Source: Aquipseudomonas alcaligenes (GTDB lineage: Bacteria; Pseudomonadota; Gammaproteobacteria; Pseudomonadales; Pseudomonadaceae). From it: a DNA stretch of 64,000 nucleotides. Of this stretch, positions 17,101-31,870 are shown piece after piece; positions within the stretch are counted from its first letter, which is position 1; every line of letters begins with the position of its first letter. The notes under the pieces are model-generated. The model was not told the DNA's origin. It made no database searches and saw only the letters and a list, made by a program, of their open reading frames with translations. A program made the translations under genes and the position numbers. The DNA lies in contig NZ_QJRX01000001.1 of assembly GCF_003205495.1 (NCBI RefSeq), positions 434,001-498,000 of the forward strand, in the 5' to 3' direction.

Positions 17101-19089
17101 CTGGTAGCGGACCAGGGTCTGCACGCTGTGCCAGCTGGCTTCCGCGTTCTCCGCCGGGCGCTGGATCTGGTAGTCCACGGCGACGATATGGCTGCCTTCG
17201 TAGCGCAGCAGCAGCGCGCGTCCGGCGCCGCTGAGACGCTGCAAGCGTCCGGCCAGGTCGCGACTGAGGCTGAGGCGGTTGCCATAGGCATCGCTGATGG
17301 CGATCAGGTAGCCGCCCAGAGCATCGCGTCGGAAGTGGTAGAAGCGTGGCGCCTCGCCGGCCTGGGCCAGGATCAGCTCGGCAGGATCCTGGCCGAGGTA
17401 GATGGCGGCGCGGGACAGGCGGTTGGTGATGGCCGGGCGCTGTTCACTGGGAATGGGAAAACGGGTGCGCCGATTTTCGTGGTCGGTCCACACCAGTTGG
17501 TCGCCGTCCAGCTCCAGGCGTTGGGCCAGGCTGTGGCTCCAGCCGAAACCCAGGCCACAATCCAGTTCTGCTGCGCTGGTGCGGTACAGCCGGTCCCAAG
17601 TGAAGGGCAGCACACCCTCCAGAGTACCGTCGGTGAGGGTGAGCAGCTCCTCGCCAGTGACCATCGATACCGGGCAGTTGTTGGTGCAGGTCTTGTCGGC
17701 CTGGTCCGCGGGTTTGCCGTTGGGTGTCTGGGCCGGGGCGGAGGCATCGTCCACCGGCTCGACCTGCTTGAGCGAGGTGGCATTCTGCGGCTTGCTGCGC
17801 GGATAGACGGTGGCGTCCGGTTCGATCTGCGGCGTGCCCGTCTTTGCTGCGGCGCTGGGGGGCACCTGGCTTGGCGGTTGGCTGGGTTTGCCCCCGCTGC
17901 GTCGCCCGGTCGGCTTGGCCGGAGGTTGTGCGCTTTGCGCCGGAGTCGGTGGGTCGATCTTCAACGTGGCTTTGCGCGTCGGTTGCATGCCGCCGCTGCC
18001 GTGGGCCAGCAGGGGCTTGGCCGAGCTGGCATGGGATTTCGCGTGACCCTGGCTGAACTTCATCAGCATGCTGGTGAAGTCTTCGATCAGCTTGACCACG
18101 CGCCCGCCGTTCTTGGCGGCGGTCAGTGCCTTGGTACCGACGCGCACGGCCAGGCCGATACCGCCGGTGAGCACCACGCCGAGCAAGATGTTCAGCAGTA
18201 CCTCGCCGGTCAGCTCTGCCAGTACCTCGATGCAGGTTTGCGGCGGCAGCATGCTGACCCAGGCCACGATCGCGGCGACATAGATCCACAGCAAGGGTTC
18301 GTCGCTGGCGATCAGCAGGGCGGTTTCCAGGCCTTCCTTGGAGGCGTTGTAGATGCGCTTGATCTGCTCCTCGGTAAAGAACTTGCGCAGTTTCTGGTAG
18401 TTCTCGCGAGGGTGGGCGACCAGGTCGTAGAGCGACTTGATGTCTTCCCACAGCCCCATGATTACCTTGACCAGCCCCTTCCAGGCCGCTTCCAGTTGCT
18501 GCAGTGCCCGCTCACTCATGCTGGCGGCGTTATGGGCGCGCCACAGGGGCAGAAACTGGCTGCTCCATTCGCCGTTAAGCCAGCCTTCCAGTTGACCAAT
18601 CACGCCCTGGTAAGAAGCGTACAGCGCGTCGATCTGGGCCCGGGTGGGATTGGGGAAGAAGGTCACCTTGTATTGCTGACCAGGCTTGCAGCCAGGGACC
18701 TCCTTGATCCCGCTGGGGCCGATGGTGACTTCGATGGCCTTGGCGATCTCGTTCTTGCCGAAGAAACTGCTGTCTTCGACCGCTACGATGCGCGCCGGGG
18801 TATTGCCGATGGGGACGAAGCGCGCGGCCTCGAAGCTGTGCACCAGGGTCAGCTTGCCGTTGGCCGGGCAGGTGGCATAGAGGGTAGCGGGGTCCTTGTC
18901 GTCCTTGTCCTGGGTGTCTACTTCGTCGCCGACCTTGAACTGCTGTTCGGCGTCGAGAACGCCGCCGTACCAGGCTTCGCTCTTCTCTCGATAATCGTGC
19001 AGACAGTTGCGGAATTGCTTGAGGATTACCTGGACATCGGGTTGCTTGGCGTTCAGTTGGCCGATCAGGGAGCCGATGACAAAGTTCAT
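14143..19089 (-). CDS. Rhs-family T6SS effector with variable C-terminal toxin
   Basis: A 1648-residue Rhs effector. Residues 1-420 form an N-terminal region without a visible PAAR motif but with hydrophobic helices at about 275-380 (L-L-W-I-Y-V-A-A-I-V-A-W-V-S-M-L and L-L-N-I-L-L-G-V-V-L-T-G-G-I-G-L). A Pro/Ser/Lys-rich linker follows (430-540). The Rhs shell with many YD repeats (G-x-x-x-x-x-x-Y-x-Y-D) spans about 550-1440. The shell end reads D-P-I-K-L-A-G-G-L-N...W-V-D-P-L-G-L at about 1445-1476. The last 172 residues are the toxin, with V-Y-Q-F-Q...G-A-P-Q-G-N-Y-Y-S, S-P-S-E-L-G-I, D-T-W-S-V-K-G and G-G-G-T-Q-I-F-T. These recall polymorphic toxin type 46 (Ntox46) from memory. Its start overlaps the DUF4123 gene by 4 bp (ATGA). 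DNA coding for the tip is AT-rich while the shell is GC-rich. Confidence 0.92.
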   Translation of the reverse strand: MNFVIGSLIGQLNAKQPDVQVILKQFRNCLHDYREKSEAWYGGVLDAEQQFKVGDEVDTQDKDDKDPATLYATCPANGKLTLVHSFEAARFVPIGNTPARIVAVEDSSFFGKNEIAKAIEVTIGPSGIKEVPGCKPGQQYKVTFFPNPTRAQIDALYASYQGVIGQLEGWLNGEWSSQFLPLWRAHNAASMSERALQQLEAAWKGLVKVIMGLWEDIKSLYDLVAHPRENYQKLRKFFTEEQIKRIYNASKEGLETALLIASDEPLLWIYVAAIVAWVSMLPPQTCIEVLAELTGEVLLNILLGVVLTGGIGLAVRVGTKALTAAKNGGRVVKLIEDFTSMLMKFSQGHAKSHASSAKPLLAHGSGGMQPTRKATLKIDPPTPAQSAQPPAKPTGRRSGGKPSQPPSQVPPSAAAKTGTPQIEPDATVYPRSKPQNATSLKQVEPVDDASAPAQTPNGKPADQADKTCTNNCPVSMVTGEELLTLTDGTLEGVLPFTWDRLYRTSAAELDCGLGFGWSHSLAQRLELDGDQLVWTDHENRRTRFPIPSEQRPAITNRLSRAAIYLGQDPAELILAQAGEAPRFYHFRRDALGGYLIAISDAYGNRLSLSRDLAGRLQRLSGAGRALLLRYEGSHIVAVDYQIQRPAENAEASWHSVQTLVRYQYNAQGQLIGASNALGETEHYRYDDQHVILERRLAGGAAFYWEWQGQGKQARCVHHWANFGQMDARYTWDDQGSVTVVNADGSEETYVHDQNARLVRQVDPDGAETLRSYDDKGQLVAEQNPLGAITEYHYDEAGRLESRIPAEGEAVHYSYFDGQVRSVRRGKAIWKYERNAQGDITEQIDPLGQSTRYRYDARGRLLEVQHPDGSQHLLVWNAQGELIEEQLPGSGIRRYRYDAFGRLITRQDEHGALTQYQWDAVGRLLQVTLPGGTSRAYSYNAYGKVTSERDEQGRVTRYEYADGLHLVSRRINPDGSQLHYRYDNARLLLTAIENERGEHYRLDYHPNGLISQETGFDGRRTAYRYDLAGHLIEKKEFAEDGSERITAYQRDSAGRLLVKTLPDGEQIHYAYDGLGRLVSVDDGQWPLAYAYDLRDRLIEEHQGWATLRYEYDALGQLGHCRLPDGSRLDYRYRPGGELAGIDLNGQPLTRHQFDKGRERYRRQGTLLSEYDYDEQGRLQAHRVRSDHRQLLQRQYRYDASGNLAAIEDSRKGSRSFHYDPLDRLVAVRGDLPESFAHDPAGTLLAQNSAASEGLANVKGNRLLMQGDSHYDYDAFGNLVRERRGTGQKLVTEYRYDSQHRLIAASLPDGRQVQYRYDAFGRRIAKTVDGQTTEFLWQGERLIAESGPAHYRSYVYEPSTFRPLALLQGEGEASQPFYYQLDHLGTPQELTSAGGQILWSVKYRAYGSLAKVEVAEIDNPLRFQGQYFDAETGLHYNRHRYYNPGTGAFLTPDPIKLAGGLNNYQYVPNPTGWVDPLGLAVVKGDCPAPDRAQLNEKYGRTGNLNDDINSRGRKEVATEFYRAQGFSDDSIPGHLNGIDFNKPVSIETLNRGKTVYQFQSPGAPQGNYYSLNSETSPSELGIGPLGDNRAAGTVELKLQGIYRTNQKTSALKSTAKAIDDTWSVKGVTQPSSGGGTQIFTSKKSNFEKIQ

Positions 19090-19826
19090 GGGGTGACCTC
19101 GTATTCCAGGTGGGCCAGTAGCTGCCCGCTGTAGTTGTCTTCCGTGATTGAGGTGCGGCGAACGAAGCGCTCGACCTTGTGCCGCAGATTCTGCTGCGGG
19201 ATGGCGAAATAGAGCTCGGCGTGGTCTTCCAGCAGCCACTGCATGAGGTTGTCCACCAGGGTGGACGGGTCTTCCTCGGTGAGTGCCATGGCCACTGCGC
19301 CCGGTACCTGCCACCAGGGATATTCCCGGGGGGGCGGCAATGGTTTGCCGGCGATTTTCAGGGCCTGGCCATTGATCAGCAGGCGATCGAACATCGGCAG
19401 CAGTTCGCCGGCCGTATCGCCCAGATGGCGCAGGATCGGCAGCAGGTGACTGCCGTCCCAGTGGCGGAAGAACACCTCGGCACCATCGGGCATCAGCACC
19501 TGGGTCAGGCCGCGCAGGTGTTCGAGCACCCGGTCGGGCTCATGGTAGGAGAGGGCCAGCCAACCCCAGTCCTGGGTCGGGGCCTCGTCCACCCAGTCGA
19601 GAAAGCGGCTGTCGGGCTCCAGTTCGCCCAGGTAGGGCATGACTTCCTGCCAGCCGGCGTAGGGGGTGCCGCTCCAGATTGGCAGCGGTAGGAGGACGCT
19701 TTCCTGCTGGTAGTAGGCCTGCAGCGGATTGGCTTCGCTGGCGTTGCCCATCACCACATAGAGACGCTGTCCTTCCTGCCACTCCGTCTCCAGCCAGTCT
19801 CGGGGGGAACGGGCTTCAGATGGCAC
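19086..19826 (-). CDS. DUF4123 T6SS effector chaperone
   Basis: A 246-residue DUF4123-family protein (Tap-1/TEC type), an adaptor that loads an effector onto VgrG. Family features include L-Y-V-V-M-G-N-A-S near the N-terminus, W-G-W-L-A-L-S-Y-H-E-P near residue 90, and F-F-R-H-W-D-G-S-H-L-L-P-I-L near residue 122. It lies between vgrG (11-nt overlap) and rhs (4-nt overlap), the usual place for a chaperone that pairs the two. Rhs effectors with an N-terminal prePAAR and membrane helices commonly use DUF1795/Eag chaperones instead, so the DUF4123 pairing here fits the lack of a visible PAAR domain. Confidence 0.9.
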   Translation of the reverse strand: MPSEARSPRDWLETEWQEGQRLYVVMGNASEANPLQAYYQQESVLLPLPIWSGTPYAGWQEVMPYLGELEPDSRFLDWVDEAPTQDWGWLALSYHEPDRVLEHLRGLTQVLMPDGAEVFFRHWDGSHLLPILRHLGDTAGELLPMFDRLLINGQALKIAGKPLPPPREYPWWQVPGAVAMALTEEDPSTLVDNLMQWLLEDHAELYFAIPQQNLRHKVERFVRRTSITEDNYSGQLLAHLEYEVTP

Positions 19827-21915
19827 AGGCGCCTCCCTTGCACTTCTCGCACTCCTCGCAGAAGGGCGCGTTGCGCTTGAGTGTCTGGATCTGCGCCGGG
19901 GTCAGCAGGGCGCCTGCCTTGTCGGCATCGGCCTGCTGCAGTGCACCAGGCCGCAGGATGGCGATGCCGCTGCCTTTGCCCGGCGCGCCGCCGGAGTTCA
20001 TCTTGATCGTCGCGCCGCTGAGGGTCACGCCGCTGGGGTCGAGTTTGAGCCAGCTGCCGCCGCCCTTGGCGGTGAGCTCCATGCCGGCGTCGATGACTAC
20101 CTTGCTGCCGGCGTAGTAGTGGATCTCGTTGCCCGCCTCGACGAACTGCCCCGTACCCAGCTTCACGTGCTGATTGGTGGCCACGGTGAGGTGGTCGTTA
20201 GCGCGGACCTCGGTCTTGCGGTCCTGGTGGGTGGTGCGATGTTCCTCAGCCTTGAGCTCGGTGTAGCTGTTGGCCTCCACCGTGTCGTGGCGCTCGTGGC
20301 CGATGCGGATCTTCTGGTCGTGCTCGACGTTCTCGTCCCAATCCTTCTGGGCGTGGATGTAGATCTGCTCCTGGCCCTTGCGGTCTTCGATGCGCAGCTC
20401 GTTGTAGCCACCGCCACCGGGTGAGCTGAGGGTCTTGAACACGGTCCTGGTCTTGTTCGCCGGCAGGTCGTAGGGGACCACGTGTTCCTTGTGGTACAGG
20501 CAGCCGGTGACCAGCGGCTGGTCGGGGTCGCCTTCGAGGAAGGTGACCAGCACTTCCATGCCGATGCGCGGGATGGCGATGCCGCCGTAGCGGTCGCCGG
20601 CCCAGCTGGAGCTCACGCGCAGCCAGCAGCTGGTGCTGTCGTCGGCCTGGCCCTCGCGGTCCCAGTGGAACTGCACCTTGACCCGGCCGTATTGGTCGCA
20701 GTGGATTTCTTCGCCTTTGGGTCCGGTGACCACGGCGCTCTGGCTGCCGAGGATGCGCGGCTTGGGGTGGGCCAGCGGCGGGCGCCAGGGCTGGTCCCAG
20801 GGGGTGGCGCTGAAGCGGTTGCGGTAGCCCTGGTGGAAATCACCTGAGTTGGCGGATGCACCCTCTCCCCCGGCCCCTTTCCCATGAATGGGAGAGGGGA
20901 GAGGGCCGGCGCCGAAGCTGGTGATGGACTCTTCCAGCACCTGGGGCTGCTTGCCCTCGTGGTGGATCTCGTTCAGCAGCCACAGCTGGTTCCAGTCCGC
21001 GCGCGGGTGGGCGCAGAGGTCGAGGAAGTGGCCGGTTCTCAGCAGCGGCTGGTCGCTCTCGCCCTCGGCCAGCTGCTGGTCGGCGCGGTGGCGTTCCAGG
21101 GCGCGTTGCGACAGGTGCTTGCCGCGGGTGCGCTCGGTGAAGCGGCCGGGGTAGTCGTAGTCTTCCAGGTCTGGCTTGGCCTCACCCTTGTGCGCCGCTT
21201 CGAGCTGCAGGCGTGGCTTCTCGAAGTCGTAGTCGCGGCGGGTGACGCGGCTGGTGCGGGTAGCCAGGCGCAGGGCGAAGCGCTTGATCACCGGGTCGTC
21301 GGCCACCAGGCCGGAGTCCTGCTGGTAGGCGGTGGTCGGCAGCTTGGGAAAACCGGTCTGGTCATCGCCAAATACCAGCACATGGCCATCCGGGCCGTGC
21401 TGGAAGTGATAGTGGATGCCTTCTTCCTCGCACAGGCGCTGGATGAAGTGCAGGTCGGATTCGTCGTACTGCACGCAGTAGTCGCGGGCAGGGTAGGTCG
21501 CGCCGAGCTGGAAGCGCTGGCCGGAACCTTCGAGGATGCCGTGTTCGCTCAGCACCTGGGCGACGATCTGCGGCACCGTCAGGTGCTGGAAGATGCGCTG
21601 GTTGATGCGGTGACCGAGCCAGGCCAGCTGCGGGCGCAGGGTCAGGTGGTAGCGGGTCAGGCGCTGGCCGGAATCACCCTGGGCGCAGGCGTGCACCTGG
21701 GCATGGATGCCGCTGCCGTCGGCATTCAGGGCGAGAAAGGCCGGCTGGCCGAGCAGGGCTTCGAGGTCCAGGTCCGGGCGCTGGCTGACCAGGGTGACCT
21801 CGAACACGAAGGGCTGGCTGAGCGCCTCAAAGCCGGTGAACTCGAGCACCTGCAGGTCGTGCTCGACGCCGGGCAGGCTCAGGCTGAAATGCGTCTGGTT
21901 GGCGGGGGCGAACAT
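19816..21915 (-). CDS. vgrG: VgrG spike protein (TssI) with repeat-derived insert
   Basis: A 699-residue type VI secretion tip protein. The gp27-like N-terminal half (about 1-330) starts F-S-L-S-L-P-G-V-E-H-D-L-Q-V-L-E-F. It is followed by the gp5-like OB fold (about 375-460, with H-C-D-Q-Y-G-R-V-K-V-Q-F-H-W-D) and the beta-helix needle. A cysteine-rich end follows (F-C-E-E-C-E-K-C-K-G-G-A-C). At about residues 338-352 a stretch reading P-L-P-S-P-I-H-G-K-G-A-G-G-E-G is coded by a dispersed palindromic repeat inserted in frame between the two halves. The start at 21915 has AAGGA upstream. It follows hcp by 150 nt. A normal VgrG here would join E-E-S-I-T-S directly to a short loop before G-Y-R-N-R-F. 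Confidence 0.94.
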   Translation of the reverse strand: MFAPANQTHFSLSLPGVEHDLQVLEFTGFEALSQPFVFEVTLVSQRPDLDLEALLGQPAFLALNADGSGIHAQVHACAQGDSGQRLTRYHLTLRPQLAWLGHRINQRIFQHLTVPQIVAQVLSEHGILEGSGQRFQLGATYPARDYCVQYDESDLHFIQRLCEEEGIHYHFQHGPDGHVLVFGDDQTGFPKLPTTAYQQDSGLVADDPVIKRFALRLATRTSRVTRRDYDFEKPRLQLEAAHKGEAKPDLEDYDYPGRFTERTRGKHLSQRALERHRADQQLAEGESDQPLLRTGHFLDLCAHPRADWNQLWLLNEIHHEGKQPQVLEESITSFGAGPLPSPIHGKGAGGEGASANSGDFHQGYRNRFSATPWDQPWRPPLAHPKPRILGSQSAVVTGPKGEEIHCDQYGRVKVQFHWDREGQADDSTSCWLRVSSSWAGDRYGGIAIPRIGMEVLVTFLEGDPDQPLVTGCLYHKEHVVPYDLPANKTRTVFKTLSSPGGGGYNELRIEDRKGQEQIYIHAQKDWDENVEHDQKIRIGHERHDTVEANSYTELKAEEHRTTHQDRKTEVRANDHLTVATNQHVKLGTGQFVEAGNEIHYYAGSKVVIDAGMELTAKGGGSWLKLDPSGVTLSGATIKMNSGGAPGKGSGIAILRPGALQQADADKAGALLTPAQIQTLKRNAPFCEECEKCKGGACAI
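20861..20905. repeat. Palindromic repeat inserted in frame in vgrG
   Basis: About 45 bp with CCCTCTCCCCCGGCCCC, the core TTTCCCATGAATGGGAGA and GGGGAGAGGG. It is the same family as 266-297 and 22909-22950. It keeps the vgrG frame and adds a Pro/Gly/Ser-rich loop. Confidence 0.8.
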
Positions 21916-21967
21916 CCGTTGTTCCTTCTGCCGAAAGGGCATCGGCCAGTCATGCTGGCCGATGGGG

Positions 21968-22050
21968 CGGCTCGCGTACCTGCGAGCCGGGGGCATTGTC
22001 GGGGATGCGCCACGGCGCTGCCGTGACGCGGGGGGCAAAAATGCCGCCCC
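21968..22050 (-). terminator. Two hairpins between hcp and vgrG (possible attenuator)
   Basis: A hairpin with a GGGGCGGCA / TGCC-CCCC stem (22031-22050) lies just past the hcp stop. A perfect 8-bp stem CGGCTCGC / GCGAGCCG (21968-21989) lies before vgrG. Neither has a clear T-run, so full termination is unlikely. They could stabilise the hcp message or lower read-through so that Hcp exceeds VgrG. Confidence 0.4.
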
Positions 22051-22065
22051 GTCCCCGGTCGCCGA

Positions 22066-22584
22066 TTAGGCGGAGATCGGCGAACGCCAGTCGTCGGAGC
22101 CGGAAGTGCCAGACACTTCGTGGGTCCAGATGATCTTGCGGTAGGTGAAGTAGACGTCTTCCAGATGGGTGAAGTGGGCCATGTTCGGGTCCTGGCAGTT
22201 GGGCATGCGCGACTGCACGTCGACGATCACGGCGTCTTCCAGTTCGATGGTGAAGTAGTGCTCCTGGGTGCCGGTGGAGGAGGTGCGGTACCACTCCAGG
22301 CGGCACTTGCTCAGACGCTCGCCGGAGGTCAGCGAGTTGAAGATCAGCGGCGAGGCCTTGTCGAACACCTTGGTGATCATCAGCGGCTTGTGCACGCGCT
22401 GGCCGGTCGGCTGGCCGGACTGCGGGTCGCGCGGGATGATCACCTGGTGGTTGAAGGCCTGCACCAGGATCTGGTCCTCGTGGCCTTCCTGGAAGATGTT
22501 GCCGACCGAGTCCTCGGTGAAGGTGCCGGCGGTGATCAGGCCTTGCTTGGTGCCTTCGAGGGACAGGTACGCGGGTGTTGGCAT
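22066..22584 (-). CDS. hcp: Hcp tube protein (TssD)
   Basis: A 172-residue Hcp-family protein, the subunit of the type VI secretion tube. It opens M-P-T-P-A-Y-L-S-L-E-G and has the blocks G-H-E-D-Q-I-L-V-Q-A-F-N-H and H-K-P-L-M-I-T-K-V-F-D-K-A-S-P, which match the Hcp1-like branch of pseudomonads. AAGGAG precedes the ATG. The gene is first in the hcp-vgrG-DUF4123-rhs-immunity unit. No structural T6SS genes (tssA-M, clpV) are in the window, so this is a satellite that uses an apparatus coded elsewhere. A sigma54-type promoter lies about 57 nt upstream. Confidence 0.96.
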   Translation of the reverse strand: MPTPAYLSLEGTKQGLITAGTFTEDSVGNIFQEGHEDQILVQAFNHQVIIPRDPQSGQPTGQRVHKPLMITKVFDKASPLIFNSLTSGERLSKCRLEWYRTSSTGTQEHYFTIELEDAVIVDVQSRMPNCQDPNMAHFTHLEDVYFTYRKIIWTHEVSGTSGSDDWRSPISA

Positions 22585-22640
22585 GGTGCTCTCCTTTGCA
22601 TTGAGACGAGGACCGGGACTGGTCCGGGCGGCTGACTCAG

Positions 22641-22657
22641 TACAAGGGGCGTGCCAG
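22641..22657 (-). promoter_or_regulatory. Sigma54 (RpoN)-type promoter of hcp
   Basis: The minus strand reads CTGGCACGCCCCTTGTA. This matches the -24/-12 consensus (TGGCACG-N4-TTGC-A/T) except for T in place of C in the -12 GC. The GG and GT doublets are 10 nt apart, as required. It is 57 nt before the hcp ATG. RpoN control of hcp genes is known in other T6SS bacteria. Confidence 0.6.
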
Positions 22658-23020
22658 GGGCGTGCGGGCCAGCAACGGCGGGGCTTGCGCGGATGGCGCG
22701 GGCTGCCCTGTGCGGGGCATCACGAAAGAGTGCGCAACAATTGGCGCAGGGCTGCGCAGGGGCTTGCGCAGAGGGGCTAGCCCGCGAAGAGTGGGGCCTG
22801 CAGCGTCGCCAGGGGTGAGGTGTGCGCAGAAAGTTGCGCAAAACGGGACGCGGGCTGCTTCCTCTCGATCTAGGTGGGGTTTCCCGGATTTCATTCGGGC
22901 TACAGGAGCTCCCTCTCCCCGGCCCTCTCCCATAAATGGGAGAGGGCGAGGTCCATACCGAGTTAAGAGGACTAGCAGGCGTAGGACGGGTAAGAGCGCG
23001 TCAGGCCAGACTCGATCCGC
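22658..23020. other. Non-coding gap upstream of hcp with repeats
   Basis: This stretch between the end of selO and the hcp promoter holds no convincing gene. It contains several TTGCGCA/TGCGCAA-like motifs (about 22730-22845) that could be activator sites for RpoN control. It also has one CCCGGAT-type repeat arm (22881-22903) and one CCCTCTCCC/GGGAGAGGG palindrome (22909-22950). Confidence 0.6.
22881..22950. repeat. Composite palindromic repeat (both families)
   Basis: A CCCGGATTTCATTCGGG hairpin ending in GCTAC (22881-22903) is followed 5 nt later by the element with the stem CCCTCTCCCAT / ATGGGAGAGGG (22909-22950). The same two families stand in the same order and orientation at 212-297. 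The element lies between the convergent 3' side of selO and the hcp promoter region. Confidence 0.75.
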
Positions 23021-27881
<4,861 letters not shown>

Positions 27882-28017
27882 GGTCGCTATCGCGGCTCGG
27901 TAAAAAGAATGCGGCTAATGATATGCCAGGCGGGCAGTCGTTGCCGCCAAGCATGGCTCAGAGTCGTGCGCCCCTTGGCCAGTGGCTGCGCCGCGGGCTT
28001 GCCGCGGCGGCGGACGC

Positions 28018-29766
28018 TCAGAGGAACAGGCCGGGGCCGGGCTTGCCCTGGCCTTCGGGGAATCTGACGCCGACCTTGCGCACCTTGTTCCCTTCCATCA
28101 GCGCCACGGTCCAGGTCAGGCCGTTCCACTCCACCTGGTCGCCCACCACAGGCTCGCCGCCGATCTCGTGGGCGATGAAGCGGCCCAGCGCCTGGCTGCC
28201 GTCCTCCTCGCCGAGCTTGAGGCCGTACAGGGTGGCGATGGCGGCGAGCTGGGCGTCGCCCTCCAGCACGAAGTCGCCGAAGAAGCGCAGATCCAGGCCG
28301 CGCTGCGGCGCCTGGCTGAACAGCTTGCCGAGGGCCGGCAGGTCGTGTTCGTGGCCGACCACGCAGAGGATGTCGCCGGCATCCAGGGTGGTGCTGCCGG
28401 ACGGGTGCAGCAGTTCTTCGCCGCGGAACAGCGCGGCCACGCGGGTGCCCTCGGGCATCTTCAGTTCGCGCAGCGGCGCGCCGATGCACCATTTTTCCGC
28501 GCCGAGGCGGTAGACGAACAGCTCCCACTGGCTGGTCGGATGGATCTCCAGTCCGGCGCGCGAGATCGGTGCCGGGTCTGGCGGTACCGTCACCTTCATC
28601 AGCTTGGCCGCCCAGGGCAGGCTGGTGCCCTGCAGCAGCAGCGAGACCAGGACGATGAAGAAGGCCACGTTGAAGAACAGCTGGGCGTTGTCCAGCCCGG
28701 CCATCAACGGGAACACGGCCAGGATGATCGGCACCGCACCGCGTAGGCCGACCCAGGCGATGAAGGCCTTCTCGCGGTCATGGAAGGCACGGAATGGCAG
28801 CAGGCCGAGGAAGATCGACAACGGTCGGGCGAACAGGATCATCCACAGCGCCAGGCCCAGGGCCGGCAGGGCGATGGGCAGCAGCTCGCGCGGGGTGACC
28901 AGCAGGCCGAGCACCAGGAACATACCGATCTGCGACAGCCAGGTCAGGCCATCGAGCATGTGCAGGATGCCGTGGCGCGAGCGGATCGGCTGGTTGCCCA
29001 GCAGCAGGCCGCACAGGTAGATGGCGAGGATGCCGCTGCCGCCGACGGCGTTGGTGATGGCGAAGATGATCAGGCCGCCGCTGACCACCAGCAGCGGATA
29101 GAGGCCGCCGGCCAGGCTGATGCGGTTGACCAGTTGCAGCAGCAGCCAGCCGCCGCCGAGGCCAAACAGACCGCCGAGGCCGAACTGCTGCAGCAGTTGC
29201 ACGGCGAAGCTCCAGCTGAAGCCGGCCTGGCCCTTGATCAGCATGTCGATCAGGGTGACGGTGAGGAACACCGCCATCGGGTCGTTGCTGCCGGACTCGA
29301 TCTCCAGGGTGGCGCTGACCCGCTCGTTGAGCCCGCGCCCGCCGAGCAGGGAAAACACCGCGGCGGCGTCGGTGGAGCCGACGATGGCGCCGATCAGCAG
29401 GCCTTCCAGCCAGTGCAGGTTGAACAGCCAGGCGGCGGCCACGCCGGTCAGTCCGGCGGTGACCAGCACGCCGAGGGTGGCCAGCGACAGCGACGGCCAC
29501 AGGGCCACGCGGAAACTGGAGACGCGGGTGCGCATGCCGCCGTCGAGGAGGATTACCGCCAGCGCCAGGTTGCCCACCAGGTAGGCGGTGGAATAGTCGT
29601 TGAAGACGATGCCGCCGGGGCCGTCGACGCCGGCCAGCATGCCGACGGCGAGGAAGATCACCAGAATCGGGATGCCGAAGCGCGAGCCGAATGCACTGAC
29701 CAGGATGCTCATGCCCACCAGCAGCGCACCGATCAGAAACAGGCTGTTGATGGCGCTGGCGTCCAA
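28018..29766 (-). CDS. nhaP2: K+/H+ antiporter, NhaP2/CvrA type (CPA1)
   Basis: A 582-residue inner-membrane antiporter. About 12-13 membrane helices occupy residues 1-390, including [12 protein letters not shown] and [12 protein letters not shown], where the Asp pairs bind cations. Next is a TrkA-C/RCK domain (about 405-490) and a C-terminal CorC/HlyC-like domain (about 500-580), the layout of NhaP2/CvrA. It exports K+ in exchange for protons at high K+ or alkaline load. The neighbouring mscK-like channel also deals with ion and osmotic balance. The gap to mscK is 136 nt. Confidence 0.9.
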   Translation of the reverse strand: MDASAINSLFLIGALLVGMSILVSAFGSRFGIPILVIFLAVGMLAGVDGPGGIVFNDYSTAYLVGNLALAVILLDGGMRTRVSSFRVALWPSLSLATLGVLVTAGLTGVAAAWLFNLHWLEGLLIGAIVGSTDAAAVFSLLGGRGLNERVSATLEIESGSNDPMAVFLTVTLIDMLIKGQAGFSWSFAVQLLQQFGLGGLFGLGGGWLLLQLVNRISLAGGLYPLLVVSGGLIIFAITNAVGGSGILAIYLCGLLLGNQPIRSRHGILHMLDGLTWLSQIGMFLVLGLLVTPRELLPIALPALGLALWMILFARPLSIFLGLLPFRAFHDREKAFIAWVGLRGAVPIILAVFPLMAGLDNAQLFFNVAFFIVLVSLLLQGTSLPWAAKLMKVTVPPDPAPISRAGLEIHPTSQWELFVYRLGAEKWCIGAPLRELKMPEGTRVAALFRGEELLHPSGSTTLDAGDILCVVGHEHDLPALGKLFSQAPQRGLDLRFFGDFVLEGDAQLAAIATLYGLKLGEEDGSQALGRFIAHEIGGEPVVGDQVEWNGLTWTVALMEGNKVRKVGVRFPEGQGKPGPGLFL

Positions 29767-29861
29767 GGCTTACTCCGGGGCAGAGGGGGCGGGTGGGGCG
29801 CCTCTGAGCATGCAGAGGTCATGCCGGATTCTAACCCGTGCCTTCGCGCCGCTGTCAAAGA

Positions 29862-29889
29862 AAAACGCCCCGCGATTGCGGGGCGTTCT
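29862..29889 (-). terminator. Rho-independent terminator after the acyl-CoA dehydrogenase
   Basis: On the minus strand AACGCCCCGC-AATC-GCGGGGCGTT is followed by TTTCTTT. It starts 20 nt past the acyl-CoA dehydrogenase stop and separates that gene from the antiporter. Confidence 0.9.
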
Positions 29890-29908
29890 TCGCAGCCAAA
29901 TCAGAGAC

Positions 29909-31711
<1,803 letters not shown>

Positions 31712-31870
31712 GAAGAACGTCTCCGGTGGGATCTTCTCGGAGTCTAGAGTTGTGAATAGAGCGCGCCTAGCAAGATTCATCGCCCTGATGCCGGGCTAGA
31801 AACTGCTCGCGTCGTCCCTTCGAGCTACAATTCGCGCCCCGCTTCAGGTCCTGCTCCAGGTAATGCGCCC

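Noticed and set aside
14701..17700. Regular repeats that could suggest a repeat array or CRISPR
   Set aside because: They are degenerate YD repeats of the Rhs shell in frame, with no constant repeat-spacer pattern.
19090..19314. N-terminal extension of the rhs frame
   Set aside because: It lies inside the DUF4123 gene; the ATGA overlap at 19086-19089 is the natural start.
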